From: Burkholderia sp. 4M9327F10
Lineage (GTDB): Bacteria; Pseudomonadota; Gammaproteobacteria; Burkholderiales; Burkholderiaceae
Direction of reading: 5' to 3'
NCBI RefSeq assembly: GCF_005503145.1
Contig: NZ_SCNV01000005.1
Coordinates: 186,001-250,000, forward strand
DNA length: 64,000 nucleotides
Made by a program: the position numbers and the translations under genes
In this document: positions 1 to 7,633 of the stretch, piece after piece
Position numbering within the stretch: the first letter of the stretch is position 1
Layout of the letters: every line of letters begins with the position of its first letter
The notes under the pieces: model-generated
Told to the model about the DNA's origin: nothing
The model's input: only the letters and a program-made list of their open reading frames with translations
Database searches by the model: none

Positions 1-25
1 AATCCGCAACCAAAACGTCTAGGAA

Positions 26-226
26 ATGACGATGCAGATCGAGCCCGGTATGACCTTTGCCGAATGGACAGTAGAAGCGGAAGCAGACGCCCGCCGCGTG
101 CTCGACCGCACGACTGGCGATGTGACGTGGCTCCTCGGTAGCTCGGACGATATGCGACAGGTGTTTAACGAAGGCTACAGTCCGGCCGACTATGTTCAGT
201 CCCAGCTCGCCAGGATCGTTGAATAA
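26..226 (+). CDS. Hypothetical protein, 66 aa
   Basis: Short acidic soluble protein; no family recognised. It begins at an ATG about 6 bases after an AGGA-like ribosome site; a second in-frame ATG two codons later is an alternative start. It is the first of a run of small plus-strand genes with short gaps, so it is probably cotranscribed with the next gene. No membrane segment or signal peptide is visible. Confidence 0.5.
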   Translation: MTMQIEPGMTFAEWTVEAEADARRVLDRTTGDVTWLLGSSDDMRQVFNEGYSPADYVQSQLARIVE

Positions 227-246
227 CTCAAAGGAAAAGGACAACC

Positions 247-495
247 ATGCGAATCAAAGACAGGCATGTCGCGCTCGGTATTCGGGCCCTCTTGGCAATC
301 GGTGGGTGCGTCGTGGTTCAGTTCGTCGCGGGGAAAGCGGCCGTCGTTGCCAATATCGACATGCCTGACTCAGTAGCCGCTGTCGCAGGTGTCATGGCGG
401 GAGTTCTTGCAGTCAGGTTGTTCGCTGAACCGATGCTTACGCGGTATGTTCTCTGGAGAGCACGTCGCCTGATGTCGCGACAGTGGTCCAGATAA
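247..495 (+). CDS. Small membrane protein, 82 aa
   Basis: Two hydrophobic stretches (about residues 11-35 and 42-58) followed by an Arg-rich tail (residues 64-82) suggest a small inner-membrane protein with a cytoplasmic basic C-terminus. An AAGGAAAAGG ribosome site lies just upstream of the ATG. No family recognised. Confidence 0.55.
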   Translation: MRIKDRHVALGIRALLAIGGCVVVQFVAGKAAVVANIDMPDSVAAVAGVMAGVLAVRLFAEPMLTRYVLWRARRLMSRQWSR

Positions 496-519
496 ACCTC
501 TCAATCAAGGGTAAGAAAA

Positions 520-726
520 GTGACGAGTGAAGAGCTGCAGGTGGCCAGCAAGGACGTGATCGTGGGCGACGCGATCCGACTAGCCACGGTGCACAGCGGC
601 AGCGCGTGTGGCCGGCTGGCTAACGTGGTCGGAGTAACGGTGATTGGTGTCAATGTGAAGATCGACACGGACCTCGGCGTAACCGAGTTTCTGCCAGTCA
701 ATCGAAGCATCACCGTCTGGAGGTAA
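520..726 (+). CDS. Hypothetical protein, 68 aa
   Basis: Starts at GTG. Soluble, rich in Val and Thr, with a predicted beta-strand pattern (repeated V/I-G-V segments around residues 35-55). No recognised family. It sits 4 bases before the next gene, which argues for cotranscription. Confidence 0.45.
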   Translation: MTSEELQVASKDVIVGDAIRLATVHSGSACGRLANVVGVTVIGVNVKIDTDLGVTEFLPVNRSITVWR

Positions 727-730
727 CGAA

Positions 731-925
731 ATGGCGATGCTCCCAAAACTCGTCGTGTTGAGACTTCACTACGAAATGATGCGCGCAGCAGCTCACATTG
801 CTGCGCCGGTCATGCGCCTTACTGGCTTTCGTTTCTCTAAGGCTTGGCGCGGGAACAAAATCATTAGTCATGTTGAGGCCAACCTGCTGGCCGATGGCAT
901 CAAGCCCGACCGGATTCGCTTCTAA
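731..925 (+). CDS. Hypothetical protein, 64 aa
   Basis: Basic small protein beginning 4 bases after the preceding stop, with GGAGGT overlapping the end of that gene as a strong ribosome site. N-terminal half is amphipathic helical; no family recognised. The gap to 1144 shows no further gene. Confidence 0.45.
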   Translation: MAMLPKLVVLRLHYEMMRAAAHIAAPVMRLTGFRFSKAWRGNKIISHVEANLLADGIKPDRIRF

Positions 926-1144
926 CCTGCCGGAGTCTACCGAATTAAAAGCAGTCTGCTGGGTGCAATTGTTTGGGGATTCGGCGACATGTTCGTACTC
1001 GTCGCACTGCTTGCGGTGAAGTGCGGAGCACGCCAAGGCGGATCGAGATCACTTCATTGACGTAACGCGTCGCCGGCGGGCCGGATACGGGGAAGGCCAG
1101 CTCGAGACACTTTCTGACCGCTCAGATGGCTTTGTTGTAGGTGA

Positions 1145-1378
1145 ATGAATCAAATGACAGGCGAGCAATTCGATGTGCTCACAATACTGCTCGGCGGCGA
1201 CCCGGATAGCCCGGCAAACCATGCCGCGAGGGCAGTACTCGTTGACGGAATGACACAGGCTGACGCAATGCGATTTACCGGGGCCACGCGCTCGACAGTT
1301 CACGATGCGGTAAAGCGTTACGGCTCACGCGATGAGCTGATTCGCGGGGCATATCTGTCCAAGTCGCAATCCGAGTAA
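1145..1378 (+). CDS. KorA/TrfB-like transcriptional repressor, 77 aa
   Basis: A probable DNA-binding repressor of the TrfB/KorA family, known from IncP plasmids as global regulators of replication, partition and transfer. Residues about 28-58 (A-R-A-V-L-V-D-G ... T-Q-A-D-A ... A-T-R-S-T-V-H-D-A-V-K-R) match the KorA helix-turn-helix block in spacing and key residues (ARGVLVDG ... TRGAVSQAVHR in RK2 KorA). The protein lacks the longer C-terminal dimerisation part of RK2 KorA, so oligomer mode is uncertain. Its operator is unknown; a KorA-box-like palindrome lies at 32251-32263 and TCAATATTGA palindromes lie at several promoters. Family assignment is from remembered similarity. Confidence 0.68.
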   Translation: MNQMTGEQFDVLTILLGGDPDSPANHAARAVLVDGMTQADAMRFTGATRSTVHDAVKRYGSRDELIRGAYLSKSQSE

Positions 1379-1441
1379 CAATTTTCTGTACGCCCACTAG
1401 ACCATATATCTACCTCCTGCAGCCACACGAAAGGAACTACT

Positions 1442-1696
1442 GTGAAGTCGAGAAAACCGATTGAAATTGCCGCATCGAAATACGGTCGCAACTGTGCGAT
1501 CGCCACATTCATTGCGTGGGTCATCGTTCAGGAGCTGCTCATGGCGCATTTTTATGGCTGGCACACCAAGGCGACGCCGAGAGATTTGCTTGCGTCGGGT
1601 ACGCTGTTACTGATCGGGGCCTTTGTCGCGATGTACGTCGGGAAGATGGCCGACGCTCGTTACAAGCGTAATAAGGGCGCGGAAGCGGCACACTGA
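1442..1696 (+). CDS. Small membrane protein, 84 aa
   Basis: Starts at GTG after an AAGGAAC ribosome site. Two hydrophobic helices (about residues 18-37 and 50-66) separated by a short polar loop and ended by a basic tail. No recognised family. It is followed after 2 bases by another membrane-protein gene, implying one transcript. Confidence 0.5.
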   Translation: MKSRKPIEIAASKYGRNCAIATFIAWVIVQELLMAHFYGWHTKATPRDLLASGTLLLIGAFVAMYVGKMADARYKRNKGAEAAH

Positions 1697-1698
1697 CC

Positions 1699-2385
1699 AT
1701 GGTCTTTCTCCCCGTTTTTCTCTTTGCGGCCTATGCGAATCTGATTCTTGCGGTGCGCGGTCTTTTGGCCCAGGGGCGAGCGGCCGTCGTCGCCCAAGCT
1801 CACTTCATCGTGTGCATGGTTGGGGCGCTTGGATTGCTCCTTGGATTTGAACTGGTGCCGGACCCCAGGAAGGGCATTGCCGGTGACGCGTACAACTGGT
1901 CCGTCGTCGCGTTCTTCGTGTTTGGCCTGCTTACAGTTCTCATGTTCGGCGCGCGGCTTGTCGGACTGGCCCGCGACAGATCTGCGCACAGGGGCGTCGC
2001 GTTACGTTTCGGACTGGCGATTTGGGCAGTCATTGCGGGCCTCTATATTTGCGGTACTGTCGCCGATCACTGGCTGTTCTTCCGGCATCCGGAGCAAGCG
2101 GGCGTGGTCGACCCCTCGTTCGTCGGTCCCTCTGTCAAGTGCGAAACGGCAGTCCTCGTTCGGCTCGACGGCGACAAGGCTATCTACCGTTGCCCGCACT
2201 CTGGCGAGTTTGGTAGGGACTACAGCGAACCTTTTCTGCCCTGGCCTTCGTTCACCCAAGGCGAGGCTGACGGCAGGCAACTGAAACGTGAGTCCGAGAG
2301 CGCGAGCGCGGCTGTCGCTGCATCGAAAGGTGGAGTCGTCGTCGCCATCCCCGCGAGCGAGATTCGCGTGATGCCGGCGCAGTAG
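1699..2385 (+). CDS. Multi-spanning membrane protein, 228 aa
   Basis: Four hydrophobic segments in the first 130 residues (about 2-20, 34-52, 70-92 and 105-126), then a soluble C-terminal part of about 100 residues with two cysteines near residues 149 and 165, probably on one side of the membrane. No recognised family. It immediately follows the 84-aa membrane protein. Function unknown. Confidence 0.55.
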   Translation: MVFLPVFLFAAYANLILAVRGLLAQGRAAVVAQAHFIVCMVGALGLLLGFELVPDPRKGIAGDAYNWSVVAFFVFGLLTVLMFGARLVGLARDRSAHRGVALRFGLAIWAVIAGLYICGTVADHWLFFRHPEQAGVVDPSFVGPSVKCETAVLVRLDGDKAIYRCPHSGEFGRDYSEPFLPWPSFTQGEADGRQLKRESESASAAVAASKGGVVVAIPASEIRVMPAQ

Positions 2386-2789
2386 TTTCGGGCTGTCTAG
2401 GGTTGTCCGCATACACCCCTGCTCGGAGTGAGCCCGTCGACTACCCTGACCGCGGTGGCTGTCAAGCACTCTTGAAGCGGCGCCCGCCCGCGCCGCTTGC
2501 CCGCAGCCGCACTCGCCGAGCCTCCTAAAATTGCCCTTCCGACCGCCCGTTCCAGTCTTCACGCGCGCCGAAATCTAGGCAATCGAACACGCTTCAATAT
2601 TGATTGTGCTCACCCTTTTAACTGATTAAAATTATGTTTGTTCGTTGTAGTTCCGGACGAACGCAATCCGAGTCCAACACAAAACGCCAGCCTGTGCCGG
2701 GGTAGTTCGCGCAAGGCTTCGCTCGCAGAGCTGGAAAGAACGTGATTGGCAATGGCCAATACCAACAAACCAACGACTGACCAATCCAA
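2386..2789 (+). other. Intergenic region with promoter
   Basis: No convincing gene in this 400-base gap. The left half is GC-rich with short inverted repeats. The right half is AT-rich and holds a good promoter (see 2594-2632), leaving a leader of roughly 150 bases before the next start codon. No riboswitch class was recognised in that leader. Confidence 0.4.
2594..2632 (+). promoter_or_regulatory. Promoter with adjoining TCAATATTGA palindrome
   Basis: TTGTGC at 2604-2609 and TAAAAT at 2627-2632 are 17 bases apart, a sigma-70-like arrangement. The 10-base palindrome TCAATATTGA (2594-2603) abuts the -35. The same palindrome recurs inside the operator at 10926-10951, and a relative sits at 34619-34634, so a common repressor is plausible. 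Confidence 0.5.
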
Positions 2790-3344
2790 ATGACGACCCA
2801 AACCATCGCCCACGCGCTGCTCACCATGTCGCAGCAGGAATCCTTCCTCTTCTTTGCTTCAATCGCAGCTACGGTTTACTCGGTCCCACGCTTCTTCCGT
2901 CGCTTGAAGCACAAGCAAAATGCCGGTACGGCGACACAGCAACACAACATCGCGTTCGTCCTCGCGATCGCGGGCTGGATCGCGCTCTGTGTCAATTTCC
3001 CGTTCAATCTCGTGCTTCGTGAAGACACGTTCGACTGGATGTCTGCCTGTGTTGTGCTTGTGGGAACGTGCTGGGTGGCGATTGGCGCGGTGATGACGAA
3101 GAAAGAAGAGAGCAACATGCTCGCCCTGCTGACTCCGCCCCCTGGAGCTGCGCAGCCGACCGCTATCGAGACATTGACCGTCAAGGCCCTAGTGAACGCC
3201 TCGACGTACTGCCGTAGCGGCCTGGTCGTCATCGCATTGGGCACGCTGATCCAGATGGCTCATCTGGTGGATAGGGCGCATCCAAACCTTTTCGCGATGT
3301 CACAGCACACACAAGCCCAGGCGCAAGCAGGATCCGCCGAATGA
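2790..3344 (+). CDS. Membrane protein, 184 aa
   Basis: Hydrophobic segments at about residues 17-33, 50-68, 77-99 and 130-155 suggest a four-helix inner-membrane protein; the last 25 residues are polar and Gln/Ala-rich. No recognised family. The start ATG has a weak ribosome site; the in-frame ATG at 2826 is a possible alternative. Confidence 0.55.
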   Translation: MTTQTIAHALLTMSQQESFLFFASIAATVYSVPRFFRRLKHKQNAGTATQQHNIAFVLAIAGWIALCVNFPFNLVLREDTFDWMSACVVLVGTCWVAIGAVMTKKEESNMLALLTPPPGAAQPTAIETLTVKALVNASTYCRSGLVVIALGTLIQMAHLVDRAHPNLFAMSQHTQAQAQAGSAE

Positions 3345-3392
3345 CTTGGCGTCACCTTCGGCACACCGACATGACCACACCGAGGCGATGGA

Positions 3393-3878
3393 ATGCCTAG
3401 CCCTGAACACATCAGGCTGACCACACTGGGAGCCCGCTGGATGAAGCGGCAGGGCTTCGACGTCGTCGGAACGGAGATCATTGCCGCCGGAAGTCGCGAA
3501 CAGCCAGACGTAATTGGCTTTCGCTCCCTCTGCTCGGCCTTGATCGAGGTCAAGATAAGCCGCGGCGACTTTCTTGCGGACGCCTTGAAACCAGAACGAC
3601 AGACGGCTGGCTCGGGGTTGGGTGTGTACCGGTTCTACCTCTGCCCGCTCGGGCTGATCGCAGTCGACGAGTTGCCGCCAAGATGGGGGCTGCTCTACGC
3701 GGTAGGGCACACCATACGGGAAGTCCTGCGGCCGCAGGGAAACATCTGGCCGGGACCGAACACCGCTGTAGGCAGCTGGGCAGAATTTACCCATACGCCC
3801 GATGCGGACAAGGAACGGGCCGTCCTGTTCTCGATCGCGAGACGGCTCACCAACGGACAACCCGTCTCAATGACATAG
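3393..3878 (+). CDS. MmcB-like PD-(D/E)XK protein, 161 aa
   Basis: Residues 35-55 read Q-P-D-V-I-G-F then about ten residues on I-E-V-K-I-S-R-G-D-F, the PD...(D/E)XK signature of restriction-endonuclease-fold proteins, with catalytic Asp and the Glu/Lys pair present. The arrangement resembles the MmcB DNA-repair family. The role on this element (repair, recombination or defence) is inference. It lies in a run of small unknown genes, 2 bases before the next start. Confidence 0.55.
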   Translation: MPSPEHIRLTTLGARWMKRQGFDVVGTEIIAAGSREQPDVIGFRSLCSALIEVKISRGDFLADALKPERQTAGSGLGVYRFYLCPLGLIAVDELPPRWGLLYAVGHTIREVLRPQGNIWPGPNTAVGSWAEFTHTPDADKERAVLFSIARRLTNGQPVSMT

Positions 3879-3880
3879 CC

Positions 3881-4108
3881 ATGAAACTACTCCGAGACAG
3901 ACGCGCGTGGCGCCGATTCCTGCTGAACGACCTAAGCATGCCGAAGGGGGACGCGGACAACGAACGGGAGCCGAAGGAATACCCCTGCTTTGCGTACGCT
4001 TACATTCGCTCGTTTGGCTACGAAGAACTCGGACCGGTCTATCTGTACGGCAGGGACGTGGAAAAGATGGTGGAACGGTTGAGCGCCGCTCGACCTACCG
4101 CCGCTTGA
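3881..4108 (+). CDS. Hypothetical protein, 75 aa
   Basis: Small polar protein with a basic N-terminus and Tyr/Phe-rich centre. The ATG at 3881 is preferred because it follows the stop of the nuclease-like gene by 2 bases; the reading frame is open upstream but overlaps the 3393-3878 gene. No family recognised. Confidence 0.45.
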   Translation: MKLLRDRRAWRRFLLNDLSMPKGDADNEREPKEYPCFAYAYIRSFGYEELGPVYLYGRDVEKMVERLSAARPTAA

Positions 4109-4125
4109 TGTGGAGCAGGACGTAT

Positions 4126-4452
4126 ATGCACGCCGAGAAACAATCCGCGGCCCGTGTGCCTCGCGAAATCAACGTGACGGACGTTGAGATCGCTGGCAAC
4201 TGGATGCCATGCGAGTACCTAAAGGATCGCGCGGGTCGTGTGCGCGTCGTCATGCTTGCGGACGTCGACTTTGAGGAACCCGCGCGTAGTGCGGTCTGGC
4301 ATTCGACCCTCGCAGCAGCAGCTGCGTACCGCTTCGAACAGATCGAGCCATGCCGCAAGATGACGCTGCGCGTACCACGCGCGGATCGACCCATTGCTGA
4401 CTGTTCCTTTCAGCAGCGTCTGAAGCGTCACCTCGTTGCACGCGACGAATAG
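4126..4452 (+). CDS. Hypothetical protein, 108 aa
   Basis: The ATG at 4126 has GGAGCAGG six bases upstream; the ATG at 4108, overlapping the previous stop, would add six residues. The soluble mixed alpha/beta protein has no recognised domain. Cotranscription with its neighbours is likely from the tight spacing. Confidence 0.45.
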   Translation: MHAEKQSAARVPREINVTDVEIAGNWMPCEYLKDRAGRVRVVMLADVDFEEPARSAVWHSTLAAAAAYRFEQIEPCRKMTLRVPRADRPIADCSFQQRLKRHLVARDE

Positions 4453-4466
4453 GATCGGACTCAGCG

Positions 4467-4694
4467 ATGGGACAGTGGAAGATCGAGAACGATTACTACA
4501 TGTCGCATCCCAGCGGATGGACTATCGCGAAATACAACGTAAGCGATGCGCCCGTTTACATGCTGTGGCAGGGCGACACGCCCCGCGGTAAGCGCGACAG
4601 CGTCCGCGAAGCAATGCGATTGCACACGCAACTGGTAGAGCCTGTGGGTGCGCCGGAGCAGGCAGCTATGCAGGGTCTCCCAACCGGTGAGTAA
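4467..4694 (+). CDS. Hypothetical protein, 75 aa
   Basis: Small soluble protein with several aromatic residues in the first 40 positions (W-K-I-E-N-D-Y-Y, W-T-I-A-K-Y), possibly a small beta-sheet fold. No family recognised. Lies 14 bases after the previous stop. Confidence 0.42.
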   Translation: MGQWKIENDYYMSHPSGWTIAKYNVSDAPVYMLWQGDTPRGKRDSVREAMRLHTQLVEPVGAPEQAAMQGLPTGE

Positions 4695-4738
4695 CGGCAC
4701 TGGCCTCGCTTCCTGATCCATAAACATCAAGGTCGAAA

Positions 4739-5287
4739 ATGAATAATAGTTCGGTGGTTATTTTAGTTTTGGTCGTTCTCGTCGTTATAGCGGTTGTATC
4801 GCCGAAGAAAACCCGGAAAGCAGCAGAAGCCCGCTACAAACCGCGCGCGCTGCTGACGAAGAATGAAGTCGAGTTCTTTCATAGACTGACCCAGGCGCTT
4901 CCGACCGAATACATTTTCCCCCAAGTGGCGATGTCTGCCCTCATGGATCCGGTTGCGCAGGGGAAACAAAGATTGCTGGATCTGAACAGGATTCTTCAAA
5001 AGCGCGTCGACTACGCCATCTACACCCGCGATCTGAAGTTGATCGCAATAGTCGAGCTGGATGACCGCACCCATAATCGTGTGAAGGACCGGCAACGCGA
5101 TTTGTACGTTGCCAGCGCCGGCATTCGTACCGTTCGGTTCGAGTCGAGCAACAGGCCGGGCGTCGCCGAGATCCATGCGACGATTTTCCCAAAGAAAGCC
5201 GCGTTGCCGGTATCACGCCTCCCTAAAGACGCGATGCTCGAGGATGGCAACGTACAACCGTCAGGGAAGTCCGGGGACCTGGTATGA
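4739..5287 (+). CDS. DUF2726 membrane-anchored protein, 182 aa
   Basis: An N-terminal hydrophobic helix (residues 5-22) precedes a DUF2726-type domain (about 40-150). The domain shows L-T-K-N-E-V-E-F-F, a central D-Y-A-I-Y ... I-V-E-L-D-D segment and the H-N-R-V-K-D-R-Q-R-D block typical of this family, which is related to the PD-(D/E)XK nuclease fold. Biochemical role of DUF2726 proteins is not established. The gene overlaps the next start by 4 bases, so translation is probably coupled. Confidence 0.65.
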   Translation: MNNSSVVILVLVVLVVIAVVSPKKTRKAAEARYKPRALLTKNEVEFFHRLTQALPTEYIFPQVAMSALMDPVAQGKQRLLDLNRILQKRVDYAIYTRDLKLIAIVELDDRTHNRVKDRQRDLYVASAGIRTVRFESSNRPGVAEIHATIFPKKAALPVSRLPKDAMLEDGNVQPSGKSGDLV

Positions 5288-5508
5288 AAACACTGTTCGG
5301 GGTGGGTGGCATCGTGGGAATCGGCGCCGCCCTTGGGCCGCTTGGCTGGCTACTCTGGTATCTGAGTCACGGTCCCCTCAGCGAAACGTCGATGTACCAG
5401 TTGACGATCGCGATACTCGTAGCGTTGCTTTTCGGCGTCAGTTCCCTGTTGGGCAGAAGTCTTGTCGGCGGTACTCGTCGCCGACCTCGCATCACGTTGG
5501 GGGAGTAG
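5284..5508 (+). CDS. Small membrane protein, 74 aa
   Basis: Two hydrophobic helices (about residues 5-28 and 38-56) and a short basic tail. Starts inside the stop of the DUF2726 gene (ATGA overlap), which suggests a partner in the same membrane complex. No family recognised. Confidence 0.5.
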   Translation: MKTLFGVGGIVGIGAALGPLGWLLWYLSHGPLSETSMYQLTIAILVALLFGVSSLLGRSLVGGTRRRPRITLGE

Positions 5509-5548
5509 AACGGTTGTTGTTTTTTCTTTTGAAGAACGTATCTTCTAA

Positions 5549-5587
5549 AACATCAAAATATCGTTTTTGATGTTTTGATGTTACAAT
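5549..5587 (+). promoter_or_regulatory. Operator-like inverted repeat with -10 box
   Basis: Arm AACATCAAAA (5549-5558), 6-base spacer, arm TTTTGATGTT (5565-5574), then a second TTTTGATGTT (5573-5582) running into TACAAT (5582-5587), a good -10. The same 10-6-10 geometry occurs at 10926-10951. It lies 112 bases before the esterase gene. The -35 is not obvious, which is compatible with an activated or repressed promoter. Confidence 0.55.
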
Positions 5588-5698
5588 GTTAAACATGATG
5601 CGACGTAGTTTTGCTCTGACGCTGCGGCCGCATCAATGACTCAAATCAAATAACTTGGACGGCTAGACCGTCGCCACACAAAACGAGGACATGACCCG

Positions 5699-6931
5699 AT
5701 GAAGTCGATCAATCAAACCAATATTCAGACCGGTTCGGACCGCAACACGCTCGCGCGCTTCGCGCAACTGGCCATCGCCGGCGCTGCTTTCGCGATGCTG
5801 GCAGCATGCGGCGGTGGTGGCGGCGGTGGTAGCAGCAACACCAGCTCGGCCAACACCAGCACGCCGACAGGCGGCGTCAACCTTCAGGTCGTTTCGTTCG
5901 GTGACAGCCTCTCCGATGTCGGCACCTATGCTCCGGTCATTACCGCGAGCTTCGGCGGTGGCCGTTTCACGACGAACCCCGGCGAAGTGTGGACCCAAAA
6001 GGTCGCGGAATATTACGGTGGTACGCTCAGCGCGGCCTACCTCGGCGGCTTCGGCCAGCCTCTCGCGGCGTCGACCGGCCTTGGTTACGCACAGGGCGGG
6101 GCGCGCGTGCAGGATCCGGTTGGCGAAGGGCATGCGCCGGTCGGCACCGCCAATGCGGACTACTCGGCCGCGACAACCGTTCCTGTCACGCAGCAGCTAC
6201 AGAACTACCTCGCCGCTCATGGCAGCTTCAACGCGAACCAGATCGTGCTGATCAACGGCGGCGCCAATGACATTTTCGAACTGGAATCCACCATCCAAGC
6301 GGCCGTCACTGCTGACGTAGCAGGCGGCATGGACCCTGCCACCGCGATCCAGAAAGAGGCGACTGCCAGCCTCGGTCCGGTCGCACAGACCTTCGCCGGG
6401 GTGATCCAGCAGATCGTAGCGGCCGGCGCCTCACACGTTGTCGTTTCGAACGTTCCGGACATCGGGCAGACTCCGCTCGGCGTCACGGGCGGATCGTCTG
6501 CGCAGCAACTGCTCACCGCGCTCTCGAGCGTCTATAACGCCGCGCTCACCCAGGCGATCCAGGGCCTTGGACTGCCGGCCAGCAAGGTGATCCAGATCGA
6601 CGCCTTCAGCTGGCAGGACGGCATCAACGCGAGCTATCAGACGAACGGCTTCACCGTGTCGAACACTGGCACTGCGTGCAATCTGCAGTCGATGGCGGCC
6701 AATGCGACCGCATACGGTACGCAGAATCCGAGCGTGCTGAATGGATTGACCGCGGCCCAATACGGCGCTTCGTTCGCCTCGGCGCTGTTCTGCTCGCCCC
6801 AAACCTACACCGTGGCCGGGGCTGACCAGACGTACATGTTTGCAGACAACGTTCACCCGTCGACGCATCTGCACGCGCTATTCGCTCAGTACGTCGAGCA
6901 GCAAGTCGCCAAAAGCGGGCTGGGCAAGTAG
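5699..6931 (+). CDS. GDSL/SGNH esterase lipoprotein, 410 aa
   Basis: A secreted, lipid-anchored hydrolase of the GDSL family (ester substrates; true substrate unknown). A signal peptide ends in a lipobox L-A-A-C (Cys37), followed by a Gly/Ser/Thr linker. Block I is S-F-G-D-S-L-S-D with Ser70 as nucleophile; block III is G-G-A-N-D (187-191); block V is D-N-V-H with Asp383 and His386. All catalytic positions are present, so it should be active. It has its own upstream operator region and a strong terminator behind it, so it is a single-gene unit, probably cargo rather than transfer machinery. Confidence 0.88.
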   Translation: MKSINQTNIQTGSDRNTLARFAQLAIAGAAFAMLAACGGGGGGGSSNTSSANTSTPTGGVNLQVVSFGDSLSDVGTYAPVITASFGGGRFTTNPGEVWTQKVAEYYGGTLSAAYLGGFGQPLAASTGLGYAQGGARVQDPVGEGHAPVGTANADYSAATTVPVTQQLQNYLAAHGSFNANQIVLINGGANDIFELESTIQAAVTADVAGGMDPATAIQKEATASLGPVAQTFAGVIQQIVAAGASHVVVSNVPDIGQTPLGVTGGSSAQQLLTALSSVYNAALTQAIQGLGLPASKVIQIDAFSWQDGINASYQTNGFTVSNTGTACNLQSMAANATAYGTQNPSVLNGLTAAQYGASFASALFCSPQTYTVAGADQTYMFADNVHPSTHLHALFAQYVEQQVAKSGLGK

Positions 6932-6975
6932 TCCTCTCGGTGGGGGTGGTGTAGAAAAACAATCAGGCTGTCGAA

Positions 6976-7004
6976 AAAAGGGGCGCTCCATGAGCGCCCC
7001 TTTT
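6976..7004. terminator. Bidirectional intrinsic terminator
   Basis: A 12-base-pair stem (AAAAGGGGCGCT with AGCGCCCCTTTT) around a 5-base loop, with A and T runs on either side. It can end both the plus-strand esterase transcript and the minus-strand gene at 7021-7554. Confidence 0.85.
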
Positions 7005-7020
7005 GCATTCCATGCCCGGA

Positions 7021-7554
7021 CTAACCGGGTGCAAGACCGTGGGAATAGTAGTGAAACCATAAAGCTCCGAACGCGGCGAGCAACAGCGGCCATGATTTCA
7101 GGGAGAGACGCCAGTCCACCGTCGACGGCCACGCTGCGAAGATCAGCTGCGCGAGAGCTACCCATACGGCCAGGTCCCACGACGAGAACGTGTAGCCCCT
7201 TCGCAGGCGCATCATCGCGACCGCCGCCGCTATGGCATAGCCAAGCATAGGGGCAAGGCCTGCGGGCGCTGCGTTCCACCAACGCAGATTCTCAAACAGC
7301 ACTTCACCCAGCACGTACGAGCCGCCCTGTGTGCGTTGTGGCCACACCGACAGGCTCACCGGCCGCGCAAGTGTCACGAATCCAACCAGGAAGTGCAGAA
7401 GCTCATGGGCGAGCGTGCCGGGCAGGGCGATGAGGGCGAACAGAGCGTTGCCCCGCGCGCACCGAGCAAGCAGAAGCGCGCCGAGAACTGCCGGCGTGAG
7501 GTAGGCCGCGATCGGGCGAATCGCAACATGGTCAAGAGCTGGGAAGTGGATCAC
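7021..7554 (-). CDS. HExxH membrane protein, possible M50-like peptidase, 177 aa
   Basis: Polytopic membrane protein with hydrophobic segments at about 20-33, 38-62, 90-113, 128-145 and 150-170. Residues 50-54 are H-E-L-L-H within a membrane segment, the zinc-ligand motif of site-2-protease-like intramembrane peptidases and of some non-proteolytic DUF families. A clear second metal motif (such as NPDG) is not visible, so peptidase activity is uncertain. It converges with the esterase gene at a shared terminator. Confidence 0.55.
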   Translation of the reverse strand: MIHFPALDHVAIRPIAAYLTPAVLGALLLARCARGNALFALIALPGTLAHELLHFLVGFVTLARPVSLSVWPQRTQGGSYVLGEVLFENLRWWNAAPAGLAPMLGYAIAAAVAMMRLRRGYTFSSWDLAVWVALAQLIFAAWPSTVDWRLSLKSWPLLLAAFGALWFHYYSHGLAPG

Positions 7555-7597
7555 CGGAAATGCGAGTCAACCGCAAAAGGACTGAGACAGGGTAGGA

Positions 7598-7621
7598 CAG
7601 TCTTTCGCATGCGAAAGACTG
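7598..7621. repeat. Palindrome with TTTCGCATGCGAAA core
   Basis: A perfect 24-base palindrome (arm CAGTCTTTCGCA) just downstream of the DUF1173 gene. The core TTCGCATGCGAA also forms hairpins at 19946-19967 and 31381-31409. No T-run follows, so it may be a 3' stability or processing hairpin, or a protein site, rather than a terminator. Confidence 0.6.
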
Positions 7622-7633
7622 CTATCTCGACCA

